Assembly (NCBI RefSeq): GCF_900106535.1
Contig: NZ_FNOH01000025.1
Coordinates: forward strand, 1-49,053
Length of the DNA: 49,053 bases
From: Myxococcus xanthus
Lineage (GTDB): Bacteria > Myxococcota > Myxococcia > Myxococcales > Myxococcaceae
Reading direction: 5' to 3'
How positions within the stretch are numbered: the first letter of the stretch is position 1; every line of letters begins with the position of its first letter. Positions 1 to 8,710 of the stretch are shown piece by piece. The position numbers were made by a program, and so were the translations under genes. The notes beneath the pieces are model-generated. The model saw only the letters and a list, made by a program, of their open reading frames with translations, was not told the DNA's origin and did no database searches.

Positions 1-185
1 CCGCAGAAGTGATTGTTGTATTGCTGCAGGCTGACAATCCACGGATGACTCCCAGGACGTGCCTCGACCCCTCCCACAATCGCCTGGTCCATGCGGCCCG
101 TCGCTTCGACGTCCTGCCTCTCCAGCTCCGGACCACCACATCCCAACAGGCTGACCGCGACAATCACTCCACTCACGAAGCGCAA
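1..185 (-). CDS. Trypsin-like serine protease lipoprotein, N-terminal part (cut by window edge)
   Basis: This open frame runs off the left edge. From a TTG at 185 it encodes a short lipoprotein signal peptide (MRFVSGVIVAVSLLGCGG; lipobox LLGC), a propeptide, the activation site IVGG, and the start of the mature domain up to HFCG, the block that precedes the catalytic His in chymotrypsin-fold (S1) proteases. I prefer the TTG because AAGGAGG lies about 5 bases before it; in-frame ATGs at 212 and 230 are alternatives but would add a poor leader. Catalytic residues lie outside the window, so activity cannot be judged. Two TGAC-n2-GTCA dyads lie about 100-140 bases upstream. Confidence 0.85.
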   Translation of the reverse strand, partial: MRFVSGVIVAVSLLGCGGPELERQDVEATGRMDQAIVGGVEARPGSHPWIVSLQQYNNHFC

Positions 186-280
186 TGCGCCCTCCTTGCT
201 CAGACGACACATGCCAACAGCAAGCCACATGCCAAGCCTCAACTAAAGGAATCCCGAGCGCATTCGACTCACGGCGCGCC

Positions 281-325
281 GTTGACACGTCAGCGAGCTC
301 TCGCAGAGACGGGATGACGCGTCAG
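281..325. promoter_or_regulatory. Paired TGAC-n2-GTCA dyads upstream of the trypsin-like gene
   Basis: Two dyads are visible: TTGACACGTCAG at 282-293 and ATGACGCGTCAG at 314-325; the core TGACGCGTCA is a perfect palindrome. Similar pairs occur at 13204-13239 and 27082-27117. The position upstream of a start codon suggests a protein-binding site; this is inference. Confidence 0.4.
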
Positions 326-534
326 CCGTCCATTCGTCGTGCTGCGCGGGCCGAAGAGCCAGCAGGTCAGCAAGAGCAACCCGTCAAGGTTGCGGGCGGC
401 GTCGCGAACGTTGACTTCCGCGACGTACTGTCCTGGGTTGTCCAGAGCCCCACCGAGGGCCGGTCGACAGTGAAAAGACCCGCCAACTACAAGCATCTGT
501 CTCCCCCAATTTTCGGACCAGTTGAAGCGTGAGA
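326..534. other. Non-coding stretch, no gene recognised
   Basis: No convincing frame on either strand. Positions 509-535 read, on the minus strand, like an insertion-sequence end (TGGTCCGAAAATTGGGGGAG), directly next to IS91-like debris, but no partner end was found. Confidence 0.4.
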
Positions 535-692
535 GAGTCCTCGCGGCCTGGGGTGGCCCTCGTGCCGGGGCCAACACCTCGCACATCCCGTGGGCAAGCC
601 CAGGTGCTCCTGAATTACCCGCACCCAGGGGCCCCTTCACGTACGCCAAGCCCCTTGAGCCTGCCTCCACACCTCACGCAGGCGAACACGGC
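535..692 (-). mobile_element. IS91-like transposase 3' fragment (copy A)
   Basis: On the minus strand this matches the C-terminal coding part of the transposase seen best at 5824-6006 (FACVR-GGRLK, HLGLPT-like and PARGPPQAA blocks, in broken frames). The downstream tail present in other copies is absent. From about 697 to 1000 I see no recognisable gene. Confidence 0.65.
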
Positions 693-1000
693 AGCGGACG
701 GGGCCTCTCGCCGAGCCCTGCGCTGTCCTGCTTCCGATGGGGCAACGCAGCACGGAGGCGGAAAACGGCTCAGCGCCCGAGCAGCGCAACTCAGTTGCCT
801 GAGCCCCCGACTCACCGGCCAGGAACTTCGGGCTTCTCCGGTGCAGCGCTCTCACCAAGTGGATGGTCGCGGAAGCCCTGCTGGAGTGACTGAATGGCTC
901 GAACCTCGGCGCGCTGTTCTTCGACCGTCCGCGGCCTCGTGGATGCGCCACGCGAGTCCATTCAGATGGACACGGCTTCGGCCCGCTTCCCTCACCCGCC

Positions 1001-1021
1001 CCCTCTCCCAGAGGGAGAGGG
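1001..1021. repeat. Perfect 9-bp hairpin of the CCCTCTCCC/GGGAGAGGG extragenic type
   Basis: CCCTCTCCC and GGGAGAGGG are separated by three bases. The neighbouring bases match a widespread extragenic repeat of high-GC bacteria. It lies just 3' of the stop codon of the ABC permease relic and could have served as its terminator. Confidence 0.55.
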
Positions 1022-1026
1022 GATTC

Positions 1027-1376
1027 AGCCGACGAGGTCCGCCTTCGCGAGGTTACGTGCTGCGCGCCTGGTGGTGAGTACGCCCAGCAGCGCGGGCCAC
1101 CCCACGGCGATGACCAGCGCCAGGGTGGGTCCCAGGGAGTTGGCCAGCCAGAAGCCCACGGGCCCCACCGCGGCGAGCCCCGGCTCGGGCTCGAGCAGCA
1201 CCGATGAGCGCGGCCACCCGGGCGAGCAGCAGGCCCCAGAACCACTGCGCGCGGCGCACCGGCTGCGTCAGCATCAGCTCGAAGAAGCCGCTGGTCTTCG
1301 CGCGCACGATGGCCGAGTGCGTGCCGACCTTCGAGCACAGCGACTCCACCAGCTCCAGCCTCACGAGCACCCAGGC
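1027..1376 (-). pseudogene. ABC-2-type transporter permease, C-terminal relic with frameshift
   Basis: Read right to left, 1376-1200 encodes a stretch typical of ABC-2 permeases that ends in hydrophobic sequence (KTSGFFELMLTQPVRR, then WFWGLLLARVAALI). The frame is then lost, and another frame from about 1200 to 1027 continues with a transmembrane segment (FWLANSLGPTLALVIAVGW) and a plausible terminus ending KADLVG-stop. A working permease needs about six segments and an ATPase partner; neither is here. It is therefore the dead 3' end of a transporter gene. Its upstream part has been replaced by sequence leading into the alpha/beta hydrolase gene on the other strand. Confidence 0.7.
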
Positions 1377-1501
1377 ACCAGGAGGAACATGTGCTTGGGC
1401 ACCGCGCCTCGCGAGCAGACCGTGAGGCGCGGCTGCTCCCGAGGCCCGCGCGACGCGGAAAAAGGCACACCCTCGTCACTCGCACCTGCAAAGCTCCCTC
1501 C

Positions 1502-2365
1502 ATGGAACGCTTCGTCGAGGTCGCCGAGGGAGTCTCTCTCTGGGTCGAGTCACATGGGCCCGAGGATGCTCCCGCCATCCTGCTCATCATGGGCTCCACC
1601 GTCTCGGGACTCGTCTGGCCCGACGAGCTCGTGGAGGCCCTGGCACGACGCCACCGCGTCATCCGCTATGACCACCGGGACACCGGCGCGTCCACATGGG
1701 CGTTCGATACCGTCCCCTACTCCGCGACCCGGATGGCCGAGGACGCACTCGCCATCCTCGATGCGCTCGGGGTCCAGCGCGCACACGTCGTGGGCCTGTC
1801 ACTCGGAGGCGTCCTGGTGCAGTGGCTCCTGGTCGCCCACCCCGAGCGGCTGCTCAGCGCGACCGTCATCGGAGCGCCCGCCCTCGACGGGGCGCCCGCC
1901 CTCGACGGAATGACAGCACGCGTCCCCATCGACCCCGGCCTGTTCGAGTTCTGGCGCCACATGTTCGAACCCCGGGAGCGCGAGGCCCAGATCGAGTGGC
2001 GGGTCGAGAACTGGCGAAGGCTCCACGGCGCGGTGCTCCCCTTCGACGCCGAGGAGTTCCGCGCCCTGGAGCGGCGCATCATCGGCCACGCCGGCCGACA
2101 CGACACCTCCACCGCCCACGCGCGAGCCGACCCCTCCGGCCTCGCACGCGGAGCCGAACTGGCCCACGTCACCATCCCCACGCTCGTCATCGCCACGCCG
2201 GAGGACCCGACCAACCCCGAGTCCAACGCGCGCTTCCTCGCTCGGACGCTGCCGCGCTCCACCCTGGTGACCATCGACGGCATGGGGCACTCGGTCCCGC
2301 GCGCCGTCGTGCCCTCGCTCGCGAAGGCGCTGCTGGGCCACATCGAGACAATGGCGCCTCGCTGA
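1502..2365 (+). CDS. Alpha/beta-fold hydrolase
   Basis: The 287-residue protein has the full alpha/beta hydrolase layout: an early strand with oxyanion region (ILLIMGS), the RYDHRDTGAS block, nucleophile elbow GLSLGG (Ser), a cap region rich in charged residues, a late acid in IATPEDPTNP and the catalytic His in GMGHSVP. The overall pattern resembles the aclacinomycin methylesterase/haloalkane-dehalogenase-like branch; the substrate cannot be told. No signal peptide, so cytoplasmic. I chose the ATG at 1502 because homologues begin near RFVEVAEGVSLW; the frame stays open upstream without coding character. A perfect tandem duplication of six residues (APALDG twice) lies in the cap. It is convergent with the DUF1501 pseudogene 20 bases away. 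Confidence 0.88.
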   Translation: MERFVEVAEGVSLWVESHGPEDAPAILLIMGSTVSGLVWPDELVEALARRHRVIRYDHRDTGASTWAFDTVPYSATRMAEDALAILDALGVQRAHVVGLSLGGVLVQWLLVAHPERLLSATVIGAPALDGAPALDGMTARVPIDPGLFEFWRHMFEPREREAQIEWRVENWRRLHGAVLPFDAEEFRALERRIIGHAGRHDTSTAHARADPSGLARGAELAHVTIPTLVIATPEDPTNPESNARFLARTLPRSTLVTIDGMGHSVPRAVVPSLAKALLGHIETMAPR

Positions 2366-2384
2366 CCCAGGAGCGCCGCGCGCC

Positions 2385-3309
2385 CTACCCCTTCCGCAGC
2401 CCCACCACCTCGCCGTACCCACCGGGGATGAAGAAGTGGTGCGTCTCCATGCCCATGATGCGAAGGGCCGTGGTGACGACGCCCGCGGACCGCGGGACGC
2501 GCTTCTGCGTCTGTCCCGTCTCCTCGATGATGTCCACCGGGACGCCGAGGCCGCGCGTCGTGTACGTGCCCACCTGCCGGTTCGCCGCCACGTTGCCACC
2601 GGCGAACATCACCGAGGTGTACGGGTGGTGGTCATCCGGCAGGTTGTAGGTGCCGTTGCTCGAGCGCGAGGCCCAGCTCCGGCCGAACTCGCTCATCACC
2701 AGCACCAGCGTGTCATCCAGCAGCGTCTTGCCCGGCTTGCCCGGCGCCGGCGAGGCCTTCATCTCGCCCAGGAAGCGCGCGACACAGTCCATCCCCCCCG
2801 GCCGTGCGCGCAACTGAAGGCATGGCCCCCGCCGTTGTGCGTGTCGAAGTCCATCCGCAGCGAGACATGCACCGACGTGCACAGGTCCGACTTGAGTAGT
2901 CGCAGCGCCATGTCCATCCGCGGGTCCAACCCCACGAGGCGGAAGTTCGCGTTGCCGAACGTGTAAGTGAAGGCCTCGCTCAGGTAGATCGACAGGTACG
3001 CGGGCCGGTTCGACCTCAGCGCGTCGATGCCCTTGGCCTTCTCCAACACGGACGCGACATCCGTCGCCCGCACGCGGGAGACCGACGACAGCGAGCCGTG
3101 CAGGCCCTCCAGGTAGTTGTCTACCTTCGCCGTCGAGCGGCCCAGCATCGGCTGCGCCTGCCCCAACGAGTAACGCTCCACCGTCGTCGTCTTCAGGGTG
3201 GCGCCCGTGGGCCGTCCCTTCGCATCCAGCTGGTCCCCTGGTCGATGCCGTGCAGCACGCTCAGCTGCGCGTGCAGCGAGAAGTGCTGAGAGCCATACAT
3301 CAGCGGACT
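2385..3309 (-). pseudogene. DUF1501 family (exported sulfatase-like) protein, broken
   Basis: Three frames on the minus strand together make the C-terminal two thirds of a DUF1501 protein: SQHFSLHAQLSVLHGIDQ (about 3290-3236), then KTTTVERYSLGQAQPML through MDFDTHNGGGHAF (about 3235-2822), then the terminal frame with VLVMSEFGRSW, NLPDDHHPYT and FFIPGGYGEVVGL. The SEFGRS and DTHNGG blocks are the family signatures. There is a frameshift near 3235 and a second near 2820. The N-terminal signal and first third are missing: at 3310 the coding sequence gives way to an IS91-like 3' end (copy B). DUF1501 proteins are usually Tat-exported and paired with DUF1800 genes; none is present. Confidence 0.82.
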
Positions 3310-3663
3310 ACGCATAATAGGGATGGGGGCCCTGTTGAGTGGGGAGGGAGGGTGCAGAGGGGCCGAGGAGGACCGCTGACGGGGCCGCCCGAGTGATGCT
3401 CCTGTCCAGTGGACAGGCCGCTTGAGCCCCTTGGGGTACACGCCAGCCCAGACCGCGCTCCCTTCAGGTGCGTGGCAGGAGCCTGGACTTCTTGGCGCCT
3501 CTTGAGCCTCAACCCCCCGCGGCCTGGGGTGGCCCTCGTGCCGGGGCCCACCTCGCACATCCCGTGGGCATGCCCAGGTGCTCCAGAATTGCCCGCACCC
3601 CGGGGGCCCCCTTCACGTACGCCAAGACCCTTAAGCCTGCCTCCACTCCTCACGCAGACGAAC
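3310..3663 (-). mobile_element. IS91-like 3' end, transposase tail plus trailer (copy B)
   Basis: About 354 bases matching copy C. It contains the last part of the transposase coding region (in decayed frame) and the roughly 200-base trailer ending near ATGCGT at 3310. It joins the DUF1501 pseudogene exactly at that terminus. The terminal bases differ slightly from other copies (TATTATGCGT against TCTGATGCGT). Confidence 0.75.
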
Positions 3664-3892
3664 GTATGTGGCCATGGAGGTCTCACGAGAAGCTGATTCC
3701 TATCGCGTCGGGGCACGGCTAAGACTTACCCGGAACACGCACACGTCTGGATTGGCGTGGACACGGAAGCATCTGGCGCCCGCGAGGAAGCCCCACGCCG
3801 GGTGGAAGTGTAGACACGCTGCGACTGTCCTGGACCGCTGACCCGTGTCTGCTCACGGCGCCAGGGATACTCCGTTCCACTCGAGGTTCTCC
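3664..3892. other. Intergenic, leader of the following lipoprotein gene
   Basis: About 230 bases with no recognised gene. It must hold the promoter of the gene starting at 3893, but no clear -35/-10 or sigma-54 motif is visible. Confidence 0.4.
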
Positions 3893-5566
3893 ATGCGTTC
3901 ATTGCGCCGTCTCACTGCCCTGCTGCTCCTGCCGCTCGCCTTTGGCTGTGGTCAGGAAGGTCTCCCCGAAAACGAAGCCGAGTCGCTCTCCGCGCGAGCT
4001 GACCCGTTCACCATCATCCGGGAGACGGTCCAGAATGCGTGCGGCAACGCAGGCACCACTCCGCAGGTCTTCAGCAATACGCTGATGAGCCCCGCGGCCC
4101 TCAATGTCGGCGGCGGCGCACCCGCGAATTGGAATCCCGAGAGTGGCCGCATGAGCCGCGGTGGCATCGAATACGTCTCCGCCAATGGCCTCCGCTTCGA
4201 GCTCGTTACTGACAAGTGCACGTACATCAAAGAGGTCAAAGTCGGCTCGCGCGTCGTGACGCCGACGTATACCGATGGCTATTGGTATTCCGCCCAGGAC
4301 TCCTCGTACCAACCCGCGGACCCCAGCCGCTACGGCTACAACTTGTGGATATTCTTCCCCTATCTGGGAGATGGCTCCACGAACCAGGTCACCATCACCG
4401 TGGGGCGCACCTTCGGCAGCGGCACCGCGACGTACAGCTTCCCGATGGTGCAAGTCGATAGCGTCGAGGCGAGCTACGTCCCCGCACCCATCGGATTCTC
4501 TCGTGCCGAGCTGTTGAACATGTTCGGCAAGGCGCTCTACACGAAGTTCAATGGCGCTACGAATTCGACCGTCCTCAGGTCGTCGGACGGCTCCACGCGC
4601 CGCATCTACGGCTACGACCCGAATAGCCTCCAGCTCTCCGTCACCTCGAGTGGCGTGGGCTTCTCGTTCAAATTCAAGACGGATATCAACAATTGGTGCG
4701 ACCCGACGATTCGCGCCTATGGCACCTTCAAGCTGAATGCGAACTTCTCCGGCATTTCGGTGCAATGGGTGAATGCGCCCCAGGCGAGCCTCGATTGGCC
4801 GTTCCTGTGTCAGGCGGTTCAGGTCGTTCCCATTCTCGGCCTCATTCCCGCCCTCATCTACGACATCATCGAGAGCGAGGCGGCGAACAGCATTACTTCC
4901 ACCATCGAAAGTTCCATCATCGATTCGCTGCCCGAGACGGCAGACGTGCAGCTGTTCCTCGATGGCTCGACGACGCGCAACAACGAACTGCTCGTCAATC
5001 TCAAGCTGCCGGCGCCTTCCATCAAGATCAACGTCCCGTACGACGCGTTCGACATGAACCGGAGCGCGACGCTCTTCCCCTCGGGCGAAAACCTGACGCT
5101 GCTCGCGAGCGGCTTGGGCGTGAATGACTACGTCGCCGGTGTGACGCCCCAGACGACGCTCTACTCGGGCCCCAATGGCGTTCCGCGCTACGGCTCCACC
5201 ATGTGGCCGAATGCACAGACGTTGAGCCGTGCGACCAACCCCGTTTGGAATGGCCTGCCCATCGCCCGCTTGCTGGCGCGCATGTCGCCGACGGTCGTCT
5301 CCACGTCGACGTACCAGTACACGCCCGGCTGTACGTTCAAGGCGAACAACAAGTTCGGCCAAGCGTCCGTGCGCTTCGGTGTGAATGACACGGCCACGGA
5401 TGCGCAGCGCCTTCGCGGCATCTTCGGCGCCGCCCCAGGCTACTCGCTGCGGGTCGTCTTCCTGAACGACTTCAGCACCTCGATCGCGGATAACGCTTCC
5501 CGCTGCGGTGTCACGACGTACAGCCCCGTCTATGGCTCGGACGGGCCCGTCCTGGCGAATCCGTAG
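3893..5566 (+). CDS. Unrecognised secreted lipoprotein
   Basis: The 557-residue product begins MRSLRRLTALLLLPLAFGCGQ, a clean lipoprotein signal with lipobox AFGC, so it should be anchored in the envelope. I start at the ATG at 3893 because it places the signal peptide at the N terminus; the frame is open for 48 bases upstream. No known domain was recognised. The mature part is rich in Asn, Ser, Thr and aromatic residues, contains few cysteines, and looks like a beta-rich exported protein; a hydrophobic stretch near residues 300-320 (VVPILGLIPALIYDII) may be amphipathic or membrane-associated. Codon use is unusual for this window: AAT is frequent where neighbours use AAC, suggesting a different history. 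It is flanked on both sides by IS91-like fragments, which fits recent acquisition but does not prove it. Confidence 0.85.
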   Translation: MRSLRRLTALLLLPLAFGCGQEGLPENEAESLSARADPFTIIRETVQNACGNAGTTPQVFSNTLMSPAALNVGGGAPANWNPESGRMSRGGIEYVSANGLRFELVTDKCTYIKEVKVGSRVVTPTYTDGYWYSAQDSSYQPADPSRYGYNLWIFFPYLGDGSTNQVTITVGRTFGSGTATYSFPMVQVDSVEASYVPAPIGFSRAELLNMFGKALYTKFNGATNSTVLRSSDGSTRRIYGYDPNSLQLSVTSSGVGFSFKFKTDINNWCDPTIRAYGTFKLNANFSGISVQWVNAPQASLDWPFLCQAVQVVPILGLIPALIYDIIESEAANSITSTIESSIIDSLPETADVQLFLDGSTTRNNELLVNLKLPAPSIKINVPYDAFDMNRSATLFPSGENLTLLASGLGVNDYVAGVTPQTTLYSGPNGVPRYGSTMWPNAQTLSRATNPVWNGLPIARLLARMSPTVVSTSTYQYTPGCTFKANNKFGQASVRFGVNDTATDAQRLRGIFGAAPGYSLRVVFLNDFSTSIADNASRCGVTTYSPVYGSDGPVLANP

Positions 5567-5623
5567 TTTCCCTGTTGGATGGGAGAGCCTGCGCGCGTGA
5601 CGGCAGGTGTTGCCGCGCACCTT

Positions 5624-6113
5624 ACGCATCAGAGGGATGGGGGCCCTGTTGAGGGGGGAGGAAAGGTGCAGAGGGGCCGAGGAGGACCGCTGACGGGGCC
5701 GCCCGAGTGGTGCTCCCGTCCAGTGGACAGGCCGCTTGAGCCCCCTTTGGGTACACGCCTGCCCAGACCGCGCTCCCTTCAGGTGCGCACCAGGGGCTTG
5801 GTCCTCTTGGCGCCTCTTGAGCCTCAACACCCCGCGGCCTGGGGTGGCCCTCGTGCAGGGGCCCACCTCGCACATCCCGTGGGCAAGCCCAGGTGCTCCT
5901 GAATTGCCCGCCCCCCGGGGCCCCCTTCACGTACGCCAAGACTCTTGAGCCTGCCTCCACCCCTCACGCAGGCGAACACCTCGAAGTCGAACGTCCTCCT
6001 GAGCAACTCTGCGAAAGTCCACTCGCGGTGTCCTCTTCTTCACCCGCTCCTTCCTCGCCGCTGCCTCAAGCCCCGCGCCCGCCTCCTGCGCACCTGCTTG
6101 AGAGAGCGTGCGC
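5624..6113 (-). mobile_element. IS91-like transposase 3' end with intact C-terminal frame (copy C)
   Basis: This is the best-preserved 3' end. From about 6006 to 5824 one frame encodes LLRRTFDFEVFACVRGGG, an RLKSLGVREGG block, AIQEHLGLPTGCAR and PARGPPQAAGC-stop, which matches the C terminus of IS91/IS801-type Y2 transposases (Zn-ribbon-like C..C region, HLGLPT, PARGPPQ). The second cysteine pair has decayed (VRGGG). After the stop comes a 200-base trailer ending TCTGATGCGT at 5624. Upstream, 6007-6113 contains more transposase codons in other frames. The N-terminal catalytic part is absent. Confidence 0.78.
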
Positions 6114-6389
6114 ACGCAGGGCGGAGGGCCCCTGACGCGCACATGTCAGGAGGGCCTGCTGTGGCTCACCTGCGAAGGGGACGTGAAGGACCACGTGCTG
6201 CGACAGGGCGACACCCCGCACCTGACGCGCGCCGGACACGTGGTGGTCCAGGCACTGAGCGCCTCTCGCTTCTGCCTGGCACGACGTGCCTCCCGTGTGC
6301 GCGCCGTGCACACCGCCGGCCCAGGGACACGAGGCCCCTGTCCGGTAGGGAGGACGAGGACACACCCCCGAACGCCCCCGATGCCGTGA
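6114..6389 (+). pseudogene. DUF2917-like relic
   Basis: The plus frame here contains GLLWLTCEGDVKDHVLRQGD followed by GHVVVQALSASR, the characteristic core of DUF2917 proteins (small cupin-like proteins of about 100-130 residues). The usual N terminus is lacking: upstream sequence is IS91-like debris on the other strand. The rest of the frame is low-complexity Arg/Pro. I take it as the surviving core of a truncated gene; a short functional protein starting at a non-ATG codon is less likely. From 6390 to 6575 nothing is seen except the cytochrome gene leader. Confidence 0.5.
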
Positions 6390-6575
6390 GCGGAGCCGGA
6401 GACCGCCGCCGCTTCGCGCGCGTGCGGCCCCCGGCTGCGCAGGTGTGGACCAGCGCCAACGTATGAACTGGCCAACGGTTCGCCAACGGTTCGGACAAAC
6501 CCCCGCCGCAATTGAATACCTTGCCTGAACAGCAGGACACCATTCCGGGTGAAGTCAGCCCCAAGGAGGACTTGC

Positions 6576-7982
6576 ATGAAGCCGCAGGGGGGAATCCCAC
6601 ACATCGCTGTCGCAGTCATGGGCCTTTTCATGATGGACACAGGCATGTCCCACGCCCAGGAAGTGCAGCGGCGTGGCAGCACCAGCTACATGCCCGTGGC
6701 CCAGACGGAGCCCTTCGCTGACGTCATGGCGCGGATGAAGGCGGAGAAGCCCAAAATCACCGCGCGCCACCAGCAGCTCCTGGAACACCGCTATGACCTG
6801 GGAAACCGTCCGGCCCGGGGCGTCACGATGTCCCGGGGGAAAGCCGTCCAGGAAGGCGTGCGGGTGAAGCTCCCACAGGGCGTGACCTGGGAGTCCCTCG
6901 CCGCCATGAGCCCGGAGGCGATTCGAGACAGGGGGCTCTTCCCCGCGGGCTTCATGCCATTGCCCCACCCGAATCATCCGGAAGGCGGCATGGTCTTCCC
7001 CAAGTTCCACATCGATGAAATCAAGCGGCAGGAAGGGAGGGACCTCACACGGTTCGACCTCGACTTCGACCTGCCGGACCACCTGCTGCCGGAGTTCCCG
7101 CCGCCCATCTTCCTCACCACGCGCCCGGACCTGGGGGATGTCTCGCAGGGGAAGCTGGTGACCATCATGAACGTCCAGGAGCTGTTCAACGGCCTCCTGA
7201 ATCCGAAGCAACTGGAAGGCCTCCGGCTGCTCGTCACGCCCTTTCCCCAGCAGCAGTTCAATCAGACCGCCGACCGCCGCTCCGAGCTGCCCAGCCGGGG
7301 CGTGAGCTGCTTCGACTGTCACGTCAACGGCCACTCCAATGGCGCCACGCACCTGGTGGGCGACATCCGGCCCCAGGAGTTCCGCCACCGCATCGATACG
7401 CCGACGCTCCGCGGAGTGAACATCCAGCGCCTGTTCGGCTCACAGCGGGCCCTGAAGACCGTGGAGGACTTCACCGAGTTCGAGCAGCGCGCGGCGTACT
7501 TCGATGGCGACCCGGTCATCGCGACGAAGAAAGGGGTCAACATCCTCGAGCGGGGTAGCCAGGTACACTTCATGGCGGAGGTCCAGGCCCTCCTCGACTT
7601 CCCGCCGGCCCCCAAGCTCCGCTTCGACGGGAAGCTGGACCCGAAGAAGGCCACCCAGCAGGAGATGCGCGGACAGACGCTCTTCTTCGGCAAGGCGCAG
7701 TGCTCCGTGTGCCACCTCCCGCCCTATTACACAGACAACCTGATGCACAACCTGCAGGCGGAGCGCTTCTACAAGCCCCGGCTGGTAAACGGCGCGGTGA
7801 TGGGCTCCGATGGCCCCATCAAGACGTTCCCCCTGCGAGGCATCAAGGACTCTCCGCCCTATCTCCATGATGGGCGGCTCATGACGCTGGAGGACACGGT
7901 GGAGTTCTTCAACCTCGTGCTGGAGACCCGGCTCAACGCGCAGGAGAAGAAGGACCTGGTCGCGTTCATGCGCACGCTCTGA
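6576..7982 (+). CDS. Di-haem cytochrome c (MauG/cytochrome c peroxidase-like), exported
   Basis: The 468-residue protein starts at the ATG at 6576, which has AAGGAGG six bases upstream; an in-frame ATG at 6549 lacks this. An N-terminal signal peptide (to about SHAQ, residue 27) sends it to the periplasm. Two haem-binding motifs are present: CFDCH at residues 245-249 and CSVCH at 376-380. Late blocks FPLRGIKDSPPYLHDGRLMTLEDTVEFF, given here only as landmarks from about residue 419, are typical of the C-terminal domain of bacterial di-haem peroxidase/MauG-type proteins. Likely role: periplasmic redox enzyme; the substrate is unknown. It is monocistronic. The N-terminal 200 residues are not obviously like classic CcpA. 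Confidence 0.87.
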   Translation: MKPQGGIPHIAVAVMGLFMMDTGMSHAQEVQRRGSTSYMPVAQTEPFADVMARMKAEKPKITARHQQLLEHRYDLGNRPARGVTMSRGKAVQEGVRVKLPQGVTWESLAAMSPEAIRDRGLFPAGFMPLPHPNHPEGGMVFPKFHIDEIKRQEGRDLTRFDLDFDLPDHLLPEFPPPIFLTTRPDLGDVSQGKLVTIMNVQELFNGLLNPKQLEGLRLLVTPFPQQQFNQTADRRSELPSRGVSCFDCHVNGHSNGATHLVGDIRPQEFRHRIDTPTLRGVNIQRLFGSQRALKTVEDFTEFEQRAAYFDGDPVIATKKGVNILERGSQVHFMAEVQALLDFPPAPKLRFDGKLDPKKATQQEMRGQTLFFGKAQCSVCHLPPYYTDNLMHNLQAERFYKPRLVNGAVMGSDGPIKTFPLRGIKDSPPYLHDGRLMTLEDTVEFFNLVLETRLNAQEKKDLVAFMRTL

Positions 7983-8072
7983 CGCGCGCGCGGCAAGCCT
8001 GCCTCGGACTCACGAGCGGCACCCTCCCGCCGAGCCACACGTGGCTGGGCGGGAGGGCGCCGCGAGACTCCG

Positions 8073-8650
8073 CACGTACGCCAAGACCCTTAAGCCTGCC
8101 TCCACTCCTCACGCTGGCGAACACCTCGAAGTCGAACGTCCTCCTGAGCAACTCCGCGAAAGTCCACTCGCGGTGCCCGCTCCTTCCTGGCCGCTGCCTC
8201 AAGCCCCGTGCTCGCTTCCTGCGATCCTGCTTGAGGGACCTGAAATGGCCGCAGTTTGGCGCCTGGAGTGAAGACGCCGTGGAACCTCGTGAGGTTTGCC
8301 CGAGGCACCAGGCACCAGGGACGCCAGGCGACGCAGCAACTCCAACCCGGTGAAGAGAAGGTGCGTGGTGCCGTCCGGCAGCGGTCGCGTCATCCGATAG
8401 GCGATGCGGCCGTCCTCCGCTCGTGACAGCCGCTCCAGCGCCAGCGCACCGCGCGCCCGTAGCGGCATCGCCGTTCCAGTCCCTGCCTGTCGTTGGCATG
8501 CAGGAGCGTGTTGGCGTGCAGGGAGAAACCCTCCAGCAAGGCGCACCGCGCCTGCTTGTTGGGAGGAGGCCGGACGTCCACCTCCGTCCAGCGCAGCCGT
8601 TGCTGGCGCGCAAGCGTCTCGTGCCCGCGAAGCATTGCAGGGCAGCAGAT
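8073..8650 (-). mobile_element. IS91-like transposase relic, central to C-terminal part (copy H)
   Basis: Read on the minus strand, broken frames spell most of a Y2-type transposase: LEGFSLHANTLLHANDRQGL and RRCRYG near 8560-8470, then ALALERLSRAEDGRIAYRM and DGTTHLLFTGLELLRRLASL near 8450-8310, then LTRFHGVFTPGAKLRPF near 8295-8240, then REWTFAELLRRTFDFEVF and GGRLKGLGVR at 8165-8075. These are the family landmarks just before and after the catalytic region. At least two frameshifts interrupt it. The trailer seen in copies B and C is missing here. It shows that all the short repeats in the window derive from one transposase family. Confidence 0.8.
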
Positions 8651-8710
8651 GAATGGCGCAGCGCCTGGCGGCCGCCCCACTCGGCGCGGCCGCCATCAGC
8701 CCCCCGCGGC

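Noticed and set aside
637..1662. Long minus-strand open frame of 341 codons
   Set aside because: It crosses IS91-like debris and the ABC permease relic in the wrong frame and runs into the antisense of the hydrolase gene; composition is that of a shadow frame.
3899..5875. 658-codon minus-strand frame
   Set aside because: Antisense of the lipoprotein at 3893-5566, continuing into the IS91-like trailer.
6132..6149. CTGAC-n8-GTCAG dyad as a fourth member of the TGAC-type sites
   Set aside because: Spacing differs (8 instead of 2 bases), it is single, and it lies inside the DUF2917-like relic.
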